NCBI GenBank assembly: GCA_020746995.1
Contig: JAGPXD010000003.1
Coordinates: 3,038,001-3,102,000, forward strand
Length of the DNA: 64,000 nt
DNA from: Plectosphaerella cucumerina
Lineage: Eukaryota > Ascomycota > Sordariomycetes > Glomerellales > Plectosphaerellaceae
Reading direction: 5' to 3'
Both the position numbers and the translations under genes were made by a program. The notes under the pieces are model-generated. The model searched no databases and was not told where the DNA came from. It saw nothing but the letters and a program-made list of their open reading frames with translations. Shown here one piece after another: positions 41,861 through 51,506 of this stretch (position 1 is the stretch's first letter; each line of letters opens with the position of its first letter).

Positions 41861-43153
41861 CTACGACAGCCGCCGGCTCCACGTAAAGTGCTTCCTCGGA
41901 TCCGCCGCCAGCTCCCTCATGGCCGTCACGTCCGCCGCCCCCGGCCCGTTCTCCAACAGCCCAGCCTGGACCGCCAGCAGCGCGTACTCTCGCGCCATCT
42001 TCTCCTTTCCCAGCAAGTTACAGTTCAGCGCCGCCGTCGTGTACGCCCCGAACATCTTTGCCTCGAGTCTCTCCGTCCGGAACAGGCCGATGTAGCGCTC
42101 CACCATGTCGAGCGTCACTTTCTGCTGAAAGTCGGACAGCTTCTTCTCGAGAGCGTCAATCTCTCGCAGCCGCGCGTCCGACGCCTCGGCTGCCTCCTCG
42201 GAGGCGCTGCACTGAGAACATGTGCACTCGAAGCCCCAGGCTGCCTTGGCCCGCTTCCGCCGCGACGCCCGCTGGCCCATCGGGTCGAGGTACGAGATTG
42301 TCAGTTCCTCGCCCGGCGCCACGTCTCGGATCACCGTCGTTCGGTGTACCATATCCTCGCCTATGCGGAACACTGCGTTGGGCCGGCAGTCGTGGTTGAA
42401 GCGGGAGACCTCGGGGAAGTTGCCGTAGTGGTGTCCGTCCGAGTCGCCGCCCAGGTCCATCTGGAATGAGTTTGTCGTCAGGATATCGGTGATCTTGTGT
42501 CCGCCAAAGTGCCCCTTTTGCCGAACAAACAGCCGCCGCGTCGTGCTTGGCATCAGCGTTGGCACGTAGTCGAGGATCGGGTGCTTCTTGCTCGTCGGGA
42601 ACTGCTCCACGAAGGTACGATGCACCAGCAGCACCGGCGCGTGGGCCATGAGGTCGTCTCCCCGTCCCAGGGACTTGTTGGCTACGAGGCCAAGCCCTTT
42701 GTCGCCCACCGTCTGGATGTCGTAGGATGGCGGAGGCAGCGTGTCCCGCGCGGCCTGGAGGGCTATCAGTCCTGCCTCCCGCTGCTTCACCTTCTCCAGA
42801 TTGAGGGGGTCCGTGATGACAACGATGCCCCGGCCGCCTGCGTACTCGCGGTTCGCCCAGAGGCAGAAGACGCCAGCACACCGCTTGCCTCCGACCCAGG
42901 CTGATTTTGGAGCCTCTGTCGCTGTTTCCGTTTGATTCTGTCGTGATGTCGCAGGCGTATCGAGACGGGCCTGTTCCCTCGCCAGACGACCACCGCACGT
43001 CGCTGCCACAGCGCTCAGCGGCGACCAGGGGCAGACGTCTGACAGCCCCATCTGTGGTGGTGGTTGGCGGAGCAAGCCCGCCGAAGGGTCCGCTAGAGCC
43101 CCCTGATGGCCAGCGGCCATGACGCCGAGGACCGTGAGAATATCGAGCAGCAT
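41861..43153 (-). CDS. SET-domain protein with N-terminal signal peptide
   Basis: A single-exon 430-aa gene, taking the ATG at 43153 because it begins a signal peptide (MLLDILTVLGVMAAGHQGALA); the in-frame ATG at 43219 only adds leader. The SET core is visible: YDIQTVGDKGLGLVANKSLG (about residue 150), SRFNHDCRPNAVFRIGEDMV (NHxCxPN motif) and GEELTISYLDPMGQRASRRK. The post-SET-like Cys cluster WGFECTCSQCSA follows, then a helical C-terminal part. Family relatives include SMYD/SET5-type proteins that methylate lysines. An SET enzyme entering the secretory route is odd, but signal-bearing members seem to exist in filamentous fungi; localisation needs proof. Confidence 0.9.
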   Translation of the reverse strand: MLLDILTVLGVMAAGHQGALADPSAGLLRQPPPQMGLSDVCPWSPLSAVAATCGGRLAREQARLDTPATSRQNQTETATEAPKSAWVGGKRCAGVFCLWANREYAGGRGIVVITDPLNLEKVKQREAGLIALQAARDTLPPPSYDIQTVGDKGLGLVANKSLGRGDDLMAHAPVLLVHRTFVEQFPTSKKHPILDYVPTLMPSTTRRLFVRQKGHFGGHKITDILTTNSFQMDLGGDSDGHHYGNFPEVSRFNHDCRPNAVFRIGEDMVHRTTVIRDVAPGEELTISYLDPMGQRASRRKRAKAAWGFECTCSQCSASEEAAEASDARLREIDALEKKLSDFQQKVTLDMVERYIGLFRTERLEAKMFGAYTTAALNCNLLGKEKMAREYALLAVQAGLLENGPGAADVTAMRELAADPRKHFTWSRRLS

Positions 43154-43621
43154 GATGGGCGTGTTTCTTCTCTGACTGCAAAAGATTTGGGTCTGATTGA
43201 GATCTGAAGTCGTAAGCATCAGACGGACGGGGTTTCACTCCTTTTTATTGAGCGACTGAGCGCATGGGCGCCCGAACCCGGGGCAGACCCCCTTGTTTCA
43301 TCACGGTCCCTGGAAACATCGGACTGCAAATCACGGACGTGCGCTGGGGCATTAGCCGACATCAGGGGCAACCTCTCAGCTGCACATCGTAGTGCCCTTC
43401 AATTCGACGAGGACTGGGCTTGTTGAACCCGAACACACCAAACCTCTTCGCCATGTACAGAAGGGTGTTGCCTTGCATCTCTGAATTGGAATTGCAATTA
43501 CTCCACGATAAGACCATCCATCGAATTCGGCGTTGATAGCTTGAGTAAGGTACATAACCACCCCCTTCCCCGACTGTAGCCTCGGCTTCGAATGCCAGCT
43601 CAGAGAAGTACTCCGACACTC
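43154..43621. other. Intergenic, about 0.47 kb
   Basis: SET-gene promoter and the 3' flank of the first BTB gene. No ORF is supported. Confidence 0.5.
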
Positions 43622-44719
43622 CTAGTACAACTGGCCACAGTAACGGCAATTCCTAGTACCCTTGATGCCACCCGTTTCGTGCATCCTCATCAGCAGCTCA
43701 TAGGCCAGGTCAATTTCCTTGACGAGATCTTTGAACTCCTGTCTGTCCAGCAAAGTCCTGTGTGCCATCATGACCCCAACCACTGCATCGCGCATGCTTC
43801 GGTCGGTGGACACAGTTGCTGAGTACACAAACTGAATGGCCTCGAAGAAGTCTGGATCGTTCCAGTGGGTTTCAGCTTCTTTCTTGAACTTGTCCACGGT
43901 CAAGGTCTTCAAGGTGTTCATCTGGCAGAAGTCGGCAAGGGCGTAGAGCCGGCAGTGGTGCGAGAGGTTGGAGTTGTTGGATGAGGTCTAGTAGAAAATT
44001 GTCAGCAGGATTGATAAACGGTATGTGTGCCTGGATATTTATTCGAGAAACATCCACGACCCAGACGCTGAACTCACATGGTTGCCCAAGCTGCCATCAA
44101 GCTTCACGTGCGGATAGTCGAGATTGTAGAGGTAGTACACCATGAGACGGACGGATGTTGGATCGTGCTCCGAGAGATCGACCTCAGCCGCCTCACATTC
44201 CTAGAGTTTGGTGTCCATTTAGCCACCATGCTGTCCTGCTGAGCTTCAATGGGACCAGGAGGCTCATACCTTGGTGGAATTTCCGAACGCAGCGCGGAAG
44301 AAGGGCGCGCGGGGGCAGATGATGGCCTTGTGCACCTGGTACGTATCGTCGCAGCACTTGATGCTGAAGTCGGCGTACTCGCCGTTGAATTGCAATCTTC
44401 ACGTTGCAGGTTAGCAGCTGTCTGAGTAGCTGGACGTGTATCAGCGTTGCTCAGGGGTGGGGAGACCTAACGTTTGCAGACTGGACAGAAGCTCGCTTGT
44501 ACTCTCCGTGGTCGGCTGAAATGCGATGGTTCCGTCGGAGGCATCCATTTCGGTGTCCACGGAAGGCTCGCCAATGATACTGGTGGGAGTGTCGTCGGGA
44601 ATGTAGAGGCTGCTTCCTTTCTTCTTCAACTTCTTCTTCTTGCTCATCACACTTTTTGATGTCTTGTGGGCGACTTTGGAGGGAGCCCAGGGATCATCAC
44701 AGGCCTCCTCGTCCGACAT
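43622..44719 (-). CDS. BTB/POZ-domain protein A (first of three tandem paralogues)
   Basis: Four exons: 44719-44472, 44396-44270, 44200-44078 and 43987-43622, giving 287 aa; introns are 75, 69 and 90 nt. The N-terminus is long, with a Lys-rich run (MSKKKKLKKKGSS). The BTB core begins LQFNGEYADFSIKCCDDTYQ and continues VHKAIICPRAPFFRAAF, EVDLSEHDPTSVRLMVYYLY and CRLYALADFCQMNTLKTLTV. BTB domains are dimerisation or Cullin-3 adaptor folds; fungal single-BTB proteins mostly have no known partner. The C-terminus ends in NCRYCGQLY, a lone CxxC pair. The intron before the BTB core is phase 2 and the next two are phase 0, exactly as in the two neighbours. Confidence 0.85.
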
Positions 44720-45345
44720 GAGGGTGAAAAGCCAGCGGGGAAGGATGAGAAGGAAGAGATCAAGAATGGGAAGAACACAAGGTTGATCAATGACCCTTTG
44801 CAAAATATCCACCGCCAGCCTGATCATCTTACTGCAGGCAAGCGGGATGGTTGGCCTCCCGCATAAGCGCCCAATAGGGGAATGACAACACCTACCGATG
44901 GATCAGGCGGACGGGCCGATGCATGTTGACTCTGCCAGGCTGCAAGAGCGACGCAGTCCTCCAGTCGAGCTGGAGATTTTGGTCCGAGAAGAAGCTTCCG
45001 GAACTGGGCGCGTTTGCCAACTCAGGCGTTTGCAAACGGGGCATCCTTTCAAAGGGGTGGCTGCGTGTTAGCACATGGAATCAGACACCGGCTGCTGAAA
45101 ATCGAACACCCACCCAAACTGTTTTAGACGTGATCAACCCATGTTCTCAGGTGACATATTGCCGGTAGTCTGCTGCACTAACAAAGCAGGAACCTGCCCT
45201 CTCGAACGGCACGAGTGAGATGGGTGTGGCTCTGGTTTTTTGGACTGAATGTTCTTTCACCGCGTTTTCATGGCCATTGTTGACTAAAACTTTGAGCTAC
45301 ATGCCTAGGTACTTTCAAAAAAAAAAAAATTCCCCTGGATTGTCA
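44720..45345. other. Intergenic, about 0.6 kb, with an A13 run
   Basis: Separates BTB genes A and B. A homopolymer of about 13 A lies near 45318-45330. No ORF is supported. Confidence 0.5.
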
Positions 45346-46403
45346 TCACTGCCTGTGGAAACCACGCTGCAGCACGCCAAGACCAAATACCTCTCTCATC
45401 TGCACCTCTTCCTCCGCATCCTTTTGCAATTCCACGAGAAGATCAAGGGCTACATCCACGAGATCAGTGGTTCTGCAGAGATCTTTGAACCAATCCTTCT
45501 TCACAATGTCCATGTTGGATCTAATGGCAGTGGCTATGGACATCCGCATTTCTTGGCAGACAGAGGCAGGGGTAGTGTAAGCCATCTCGGTCACCTCGAA
45601 GAACTCGGGTGTCGTGCAAAGCCAGGGCTCGCTAACAGCGGCTTTCAATTTGTTGGCAGCGAGGGTCTTGAGATTGTCCAGCTGGAGAAAGTCGGCTAAC
45701 ATGAAGACTCGCCAATGGTGCAAGAGGTTCTCGGGGTTGAAATGCATGGGGTCGAAAGAGTAGAGTAAGTCGCCGTGGTGGGTGTAGAACTAGGGACCAA
45801 GGTTAACCCAACAAGTTTCAGTCACCCATGGATCCCGGGATTTCCGGGGGCTGGTAGTCTGAGAGGTACCAGGTAGGCAGAATGATGGGGTAAGGTGTTA
45901 CTTGCAGTTCCGTTATTGTTGTATTCGGGGTAGTCCCAATGATAGAGGAAGACGACCGCGAAACTGACGGCAATGTGGTCGTGTGCTGAAAGATCAATCT
46001 GATCCGCGAGGGGTCCCTGGAGACATGAATTATTGGCTTGTTCATCGGCAATTGAGAAACACCTACATCGGCTGGTAAATACTTAGCAGCCGCTTTGAAA
46101 AAGGGCGACGCCGAGCAAACAATGGCCTTGTGAATCTTGTGTATGTCATCGCCGCATTTGATGGTCAAGTTGGAGTACAGCCCCGAATCCAGGAGTCTGT
46201 CATTATTCGGTCAAATCGGAGTCAATGTGTGCTTGGGAGATGGACACTAACGATGTTATAGAGCAAAGCTGCTTCTTCGCGAGTCCGTTGACCACAAAGG
46301 CTTGAAACCCAAAGGGTTGAAAAGGAGTTGACCAATTGGCCTTTTCCTCGTTTCCGGATTGTCCAGAGGCAGGATTAGGTAGCTGTGGAAGATTGCCGGC
46401 CAT
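45346..46403 (-). CDS. BTB/POZ-domain protein B (second tandem paralogue)
   Basis: Four exons: 46403-46252, 46196-46067, 46016-45870 and 45789-45346, giving 290 aa; introns are 55, 50 and 80 nt. The BTB core reads LLDSGLYSNLTIKCGDDIHK, IHKAIVCSASPFFKAAA, DQIDLSAHDHIAVSFAVVFL and LLHHWRVFMLADFLQLDNLK. The 3' splice of exon 3 is my least certain point: the donor GTACCT at 45869 keeps the frame, while the stronger-looking GTAACA at 45901 would not. The start at 46403 (GGCCATGGC on the coding strand) was taken over the in-frame alternative at 46562, whose extra residues look like leader. Function as for paralogue A. Confidence 0.8.
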
Positions 46404-47422
46404 GGCGGAGGAAGTGAGCCTCGATGCGTATTGGGAGGCGTGAGAAAGTCTCGTGAACCGTGTGTTGGTAACGGGGGAAGGAAAGAAGCGGGATTTTCCA
46501 GGCCTGCCTCTTATGTACCCTAATCGCCCTGATCTGTAATCTTTATCAGCTGACTTGCTCACATCGTGGCTTCCACCTCATCAGGCTTTTTGGCAAGAAG
46601 GCGTTAATGGCTTGGGGGCCTCAAAGTTCACCAGCCACCCACCTTGAAAGTCGCTACTCCCACCCTGTCTGACTGCTTAGGAGATGATCAGTGTGACCAT
46701 TATCGAAGGAGAGGGGGAGGGATGACCTGTCCGAATCGTCTTCAGAAGACGAAGCTCCTTGGAGGAAATCGTGCTAAGCGGACATGAATCATTCAACTAG
46801 GTAAGGTAGGTACCTAGGATGCCCATCCTTGCTCAGGCTTGCTGTGTAGGTTTGTGCCGCACCAGCCCATGTAATTTCGTTCCATAATACAATGGCTTCA
46901 AGCCATATCGAGGTTTTGTACGCGATAGGAAGAGACGAGACATCCCACGCTGCCATGCCCTGACAGCCCAACAGTGTCTGCGTCTGCCCCCATATTATCG
47001 ACCGCTGTTCATCCCCAAAGCTCATCCCCCAACGCAGCTAGTCCCTCGACACAGACTATCAATCTTCAAAGCCGTTAAGTGACACTGTGAATCGTCAGCA
47101 GGCCGTCTGGAGTTGGCGTTTGTCTGGATAGATTCCACATACAAATGTGTCTTGAGTCTCTGATACCAGTCCAGCAGAGCTTCTCGCACTGATGTCGACC
47201 GGAACCCTTGAGAAGGCGGGGGATCATTGTCCGTCGCCAGGCGTAATCGTGGTGTTGCCGGTGTGACTCGGAAATGTGACGTCTGTATTGACAATGGCGA
47301 GAATTGTGTTGAGACCTGACCGCGACGTGCTGCCCCTCGTTGGTGCCATGGTGGTAACCCAGATGTGCCAAAGAAGTCCAAGTGCTGTGGTGGTCGGAGA
47401 CTTCATTGAGTCGTCCAGGTTC
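46404..47422. other. Intergenic, 1.0 kb
   Basis: Between BTB genes B and C. It contains a small inverted repeat (CTAGGTA 46797-46803 with TACCTAG 46811-46817). No ORF is supported. Confidence 0.5.
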
Positions 47423-48253
47423 CTACTTGAATCTGCAGATGACCAAGGGTGCCCAGGGGTTGCGCTTCTGGAGCTCCAGAAGAAGTTCGTGGAGAAGGTC
47501 GTGGTCATGGGCCACCACCAGCGCGTTGATCTCTTCCTTCTCCAGAAGATCCTTATGGTCCATCATCATGCGGACAAGAATCTCCCGCACAGGCTGCTTC
47601 CGGGTCAAAACGGAGTTGTACACCATACCGGTGACCTCGATAAATTCGAGGTCATCCCAGTCAAACTCAATCTGCTTCTCGAACTCCTTCAGAGCCAGCT
47701 TTTCCAAGCCGACAATTTCGCAGAAGGATGCAATGTGAAGCGTGCGGTAATGGTGAGTGAGACGAGATCCCAGAGTGAACTTGTACTGCAAAAGATCAGA
47801 TGATGTATCAATGTTCTTGGGGTTGGTGGCCTCACCTCTTCGGAGACGTCACCATCAGGTGAGATGTAAGGGTAGGACGTATGATACATGTAGAATACAA
47901 GTACACGTACGGCGACCGGGTGGAACCTGCTGGTGAGGTCGAGTTCATTCTGAAATTGTCTGAGTATACTGGTAGTGTCGTTGAGGCTGTGTGGGCTACG
48001 TACCAGTTTCTCGTTCTCGCACATGTATTTGAAGAAGCGAGATCTAGGACAGAGGACGGCCTTGTGCACCTTGAATGTTGTGGTGCGGCACTTGATGGTC
48101 AAGTCGGAGTACCTGCCGGTCTCGTAGAGCCTTGGAAACGGATGTTAGTAGAGGTTCGGCAGGTGCTAGGCAAAGCCCATGATTGTTGACTGCTCTGTTG
48201 GAAAGCGGGACTCACCATTTGAGGCTTTGCATGACCTCGTTTGGGGCGGCCAT
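47423..48253 (-). CDS. BTB/POZ-domain protein C (third tandem paralogue)
   Basis: Four exons: 48253-48216, 48130-48004, 47949-47836 and 47785-47423, giving 213 aa; introns are 85, 54 and 50 nt. The 54-nt intron 2 is a multiple of three without a stop and could be misread as coding, but it has a GTACGT donor, a TTTCAG acceptor and the same position and phase as in paralogues A and B. Exon 2 is 127 nt, identical in length to exon 2 of paralogue A. The BTB core reads LYETGRYSDLTIKCRTTTFK, VHKAVLCPRSRFFKYM, DLTSRFHPVAVRVLVFYMYH and HHYRTLHIASFCEIVGLEKL. It has the shortest N-terminus of the three (MAAPNEVMQSLKW). Confidence 0.83.
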
Positions 48254-48979
48254 CTCGGCCGATGGTGATGATGGTTCAAGTGGTGGGTTGATGCGTGAAA
48301 GTTGAATGAAGCTGCACGTAGAAATACGCAAGGTAGGTAGGTTGGAACCCGAAAACGCACACGTCTGGTTGACCCTAGACTTGCCAAATTCACATGGAAA
48401 GGCGAAAGCGCACGTGATTTTCAGTGCGAGCCGACGAGGTGATTAATACATCGGATCAAAGGACGGCATTTTTGAGGTTCCACGGATAAATTGATCGACC
48501 GAAGTGATTTGACAGCGCAAGTGAATAGTTTCCTCGTCAAGGGAGGTGCACTCCAGCAGTGCTCCAAACCCACTTTGACTCCATGAGACTCAGGGAGATA
48601 TTCTTGTCAAACCTCTTTTCTGAATGAGTCCGGCGATTTCTTTCTCTTGCCTCTTATCGACGGATTGCGCTGGTATGTAAATGCCATGCAGACTGTAGGG
48701 CAGGGGAGAAGACACCTTCTGTAACTATCAAAAACAGATCAGTCGTGTAAAATGACCAGGCTCACGAGGTGATAGCCTACAATGCAACTTCCAAATTCAC
48801 TGAGGCGCCTGGCTACCTGCTTTATATCTCCGGGTGCGATCTGATTCATCGTCTTTCATTTGAGATTCGTTGCGCCGAGCTGCAACTCTCCCACCTTCAC
48901 CATCCAACCTTCGCTTCTGCCACGAACGCCAGAACTTCCTCCTCGACCCACCCAAACCTTATCACAATCATTCCCAATC
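48254..48979. other. Intergenic, about 0.7 kb
   Basis: The divergent promoter space between BTB gene C (-) and the H3-like gene (+). No further gene is supported. Confidence 0.5.
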
Positions 48980-49133
48980 ATGGTAAGCTACACCTGTCTC
49001 GCTGCCAAAGGAATCACGCTCTAATTCTGACACTCATCGTCGCAGGCACTCCACACAGCTCTCAAGGGTACAAAGAAGCAGGCTGGCCGAATAAACTTCG
49101 GGTACCCGACTTCCTGTCGGTAGATGGCGCAAG
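48980..49133 (+). other. Possible 5' exons of the H3-like gene
   Basis: An ATG at 48980 is followed at once by a consensus donor (GTAAGC) and, after 63 nt with a CTAATTCTGAC branch-like site, an acceptor (TCGCAG, intron 48983-49045). The next exon reads ALHTALKGTKKQAGR. It would need a second intron (49120-49177, GTAGAT..ATCAG, 58 nt) to join the H3 fold, giving a 140-aa protein. That second donor is weak, so this model is an alternative to the start at 49134. Confidence 0.45.
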
Positions 49134-49622
49134 ATGGCGTTCAAGCCCGCTGTCATGGGCAATGGCAAAAAGATCAGGGCGGGCCGGAAGCGCCATGTTC
49201 GGATCGACGGTATGATTTGCTTCAGCAGTCTGCTCGATCCTTACTCACTTCATTCACAGGTACCGCCATTGAGAACCTCATCAAGGCCAGAACTCATCGA
49301 ACCCGGGCAGACAAAGACGTCAAAGCCTTCCGCCGTCTCGTCAAGGAGGTGTGCCAAGACACGGGCATGGGCCTCCACATCAAAAAGCTTGCTCTCGATG
49401 TGATGCATGCAGCTTCCGAGGCATACATCATCGAGCTGTTCCGAGGTACACTCCCACTGTGGCAGAATTAATGACGATACTAACTTATTTGCAGTGGCTA
49501 AGCTTTGTGCCTCTATTGATAGCCGCTCGACAGTCATGCCCGACGACCTTGACTTGGCGAAGATCTCGTTGCGCATGTTCCTGTGGCCCGGAAGAGAAGT
49601 GAAGCTGGAGGATTCTCATTAG
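49134..49622 (+). CDS. Highly divergent histone H3-fold protein
   Basis: Three exons in the conservative model: 49134-49209, 49260-49445 and 49495-49622, giving 129 aa; introns are 50 and 49 nt, both with good consensus and branch sites. The protein aligns by eye with histone H3 from the alpha-N helix to the C-terminus: RKRHVRIDGTAIENLI (for the HRYKPGTVALREI region), AFRRLVKEVCQDTGMGLHIK (alpha1 and loop 1), ALDVMHAASEAYIIELF (alpha2), LCASIDSRSTVMPDDLDLA (loop 2 and alpha3). Loop 1 has the canonical H3 length, unlike CENP-A, which is longer there. The canonical tail with its ARKS motifs is absent. The C-terminus adds FLWPGREVKLEDSH. It could be a specialised H3 variant or an unrelated histone-fold subunit; DNA wrapping is unproven. 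Confidence 0.75.
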
Positions 49623-51506
49623 GCTGGGGGGCTCATGAGTGGCAGTCAGTTGATGATCTAGAACGCAGCCGCCGTATGGTCTGGACGGGGGAGTACATGG
49701 GAACGGGAATGGAAACATTGAAGACATTGGGAGCAAACGATGGGGCTTATCACGGGGGTCATTCCAGCCACAGGCCTCCAAAGCATCGGAACTCATCAGA
49801 GGTCAAGGAGCATGTCAACCAGACGTAGCACATAAACTGGACGAGATAAATTCCTCTGCATATTTGACATCCGCCCGACTCCCGAACATGAATCGCCGTT
49901 CGCCACACTGACAGACGCCCGCAGCGTCACCGGGGATAAGCACCTCATCGTCCACCTGTAGTCGGGCTATGACAGCCAGTCCGGCAGCCAAGATCTGCCA
50001 AGCGCCATCGGTGTCAACAGTTGCCAGAAATACCTGCGACAGCTCCATCCCCCCTAAAGTCCCAGCGTGTGGGCCGGCCCTGATCGCCACGAGGGAGGGA
50101 GGGTCATAGCCCCCGGGCCCTGGCCTCAGTGTGGGCTCTTCACTATTTGAAGACCTCCTTTCCCTCCCCCCCGGCGGCTGGTTTCGCCTGCATCTTGGCT
50201 CTTGCACACGGCGACTTGGCTGGCGTACCTTGGCCTGCCCCTTTCTTGCTGCGTGCCGGCGCGGCGTGCATCGCATCAAGCAATTGCCAACCCACCGCCA
50301 ATGGCGATCAACCGGCCGAGGCGGCCTCGGCGGACCGACGCTTCTTCTATTTCTTTTTCTGGTCTTGGTTATGCGTTTGCTACAGCCCGCGGGAGAATGG
50401 GGGAGAGCAAAGCAGCTGAGAGGAAGCCAGGCATGTTGTCCAGACTCATCTCTTGACCCCAGGCCCAACTCCTCTCTGGTGGTCTCCCCAGAACTTCCCC
50501 GACTTCGTGAACTGGAGATGCTGTCCTTCAGGCATCACCATCTCCGCGGCTCTCTCAAGCTGGCCAGAGGAAACGAAACAGCTCTGCTCCGGCACAAGGG
50601 TGAGCCCGGCACTGGGATCTACACACGCATTTCTCCATCCCGCCAATCTCCGGCCAATCGCAAGCCGGGCGCAGTGACGTCTAGTTGTAAAAATACCGAC
50701 GATGGCCCTCGTGGGGTTTCATCTTGGTCCCTCCCACGGCCCTCCGTGCCGCACCACCTCACTTGGCGGCCGCAACGCTCGCTCCCGCCGCTTAACCTTC
50801 TTCGAACACTCGCTCCCAAACGTAGTGATGAGTTTGATGCGGGGCCACCCGGAGCCGCCTTCCCATTATCGTAGGGCCCGCTTCGTTGCCCTGCGCTCAA
50901 TTGAAACCCCGTCTCTTCTCGTCGACTTGTCCTCCCCACCCCCCACGTCCCGCGGGCCAGGAGACAGGCAGGTAGGCAAGAGACAGGCACAGGCACAGAC
51001 GGGACTGCCTGGGGCCTGGGGCGTCTCTAAACTTGGCTTCGCGCGCGACGACACGGGCCCCAAAGTCGCACGGGCGTTCCAAAGACCCGCCGTGATGCTG
51101 CTCTCCCGCCCGCTCTCCCATATACCATGACTTGGGCCCGGCCTCGCCCTCCTCGCCACCCGGTTTTCTCCTTCTCCTCAGTTGTTGATTTCTTCCATTC
51201 TCAGGCGTGTACCTTTTTTTCCTCTTCAGTTCCCTTTGTGTGCTAGTATTTGCGCTTTACTCTCAGTGTTGTTTACTCTCCAGGAGCGGCTACTCACCTA
51301 CCACCAGCTTCAGCCTCCAACACTCAGCAGAGCTGTCTTGAACTTCCTGGTCTTATCTTCCCGCTGGTCGATTACTTTCCTTACAGCAGACCTACCTCGA
51401 ATCGAGACGTGTCGAGTGGTGCCGTGAACAAAGGCTTGGAGGACAACATCAGTATACCCCGTCGATCGACACCAGCCGACCCGACGAAGACCTCACCTCG
51501 CCCGTC
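49623..51506. other. Intergenic, 1.9 kb
   Basis: The 3' flank of the H3-like gene and a long GC- and pyrimidine-rich promoter/leader for the Pro-rich gene. The 247-codon frame at 50131-50874 (+) has no domain and irregular composition, so it is not called. Confidence 0.5.

Noticed and set aside
45902..46016. Earlier donor (GTAACA) for exon 3 of BTB gene B
   Set aside because: It would leave phase 1 and put exon 4 out of frame; the GTACCT donor at 45869 keeps phase 0 as in both paralogues.
47950..48003. In-frame 54-nt segment of BTB gene C taken as coding
   Set aside because: It has a GTACGT donor, a TTTCAG acceptor and sits at the same position and phase as intron 2 of the two paralogues.
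49134..49622. Reading the H3-like gene as CENP-A
   Set aside because: Loop 1 lacks the extra residues typical of CENP-A and the surrounding signature residues do not match; kept as a divergent H3-fold protein.
50131..50874. A 247-codon plus-strand frame in the long leader before the Pro-rich gene
   Set aside because: No domain, no signal peptide, irregular composition and no splice partners; it looks like chance in GC-rich DNA.
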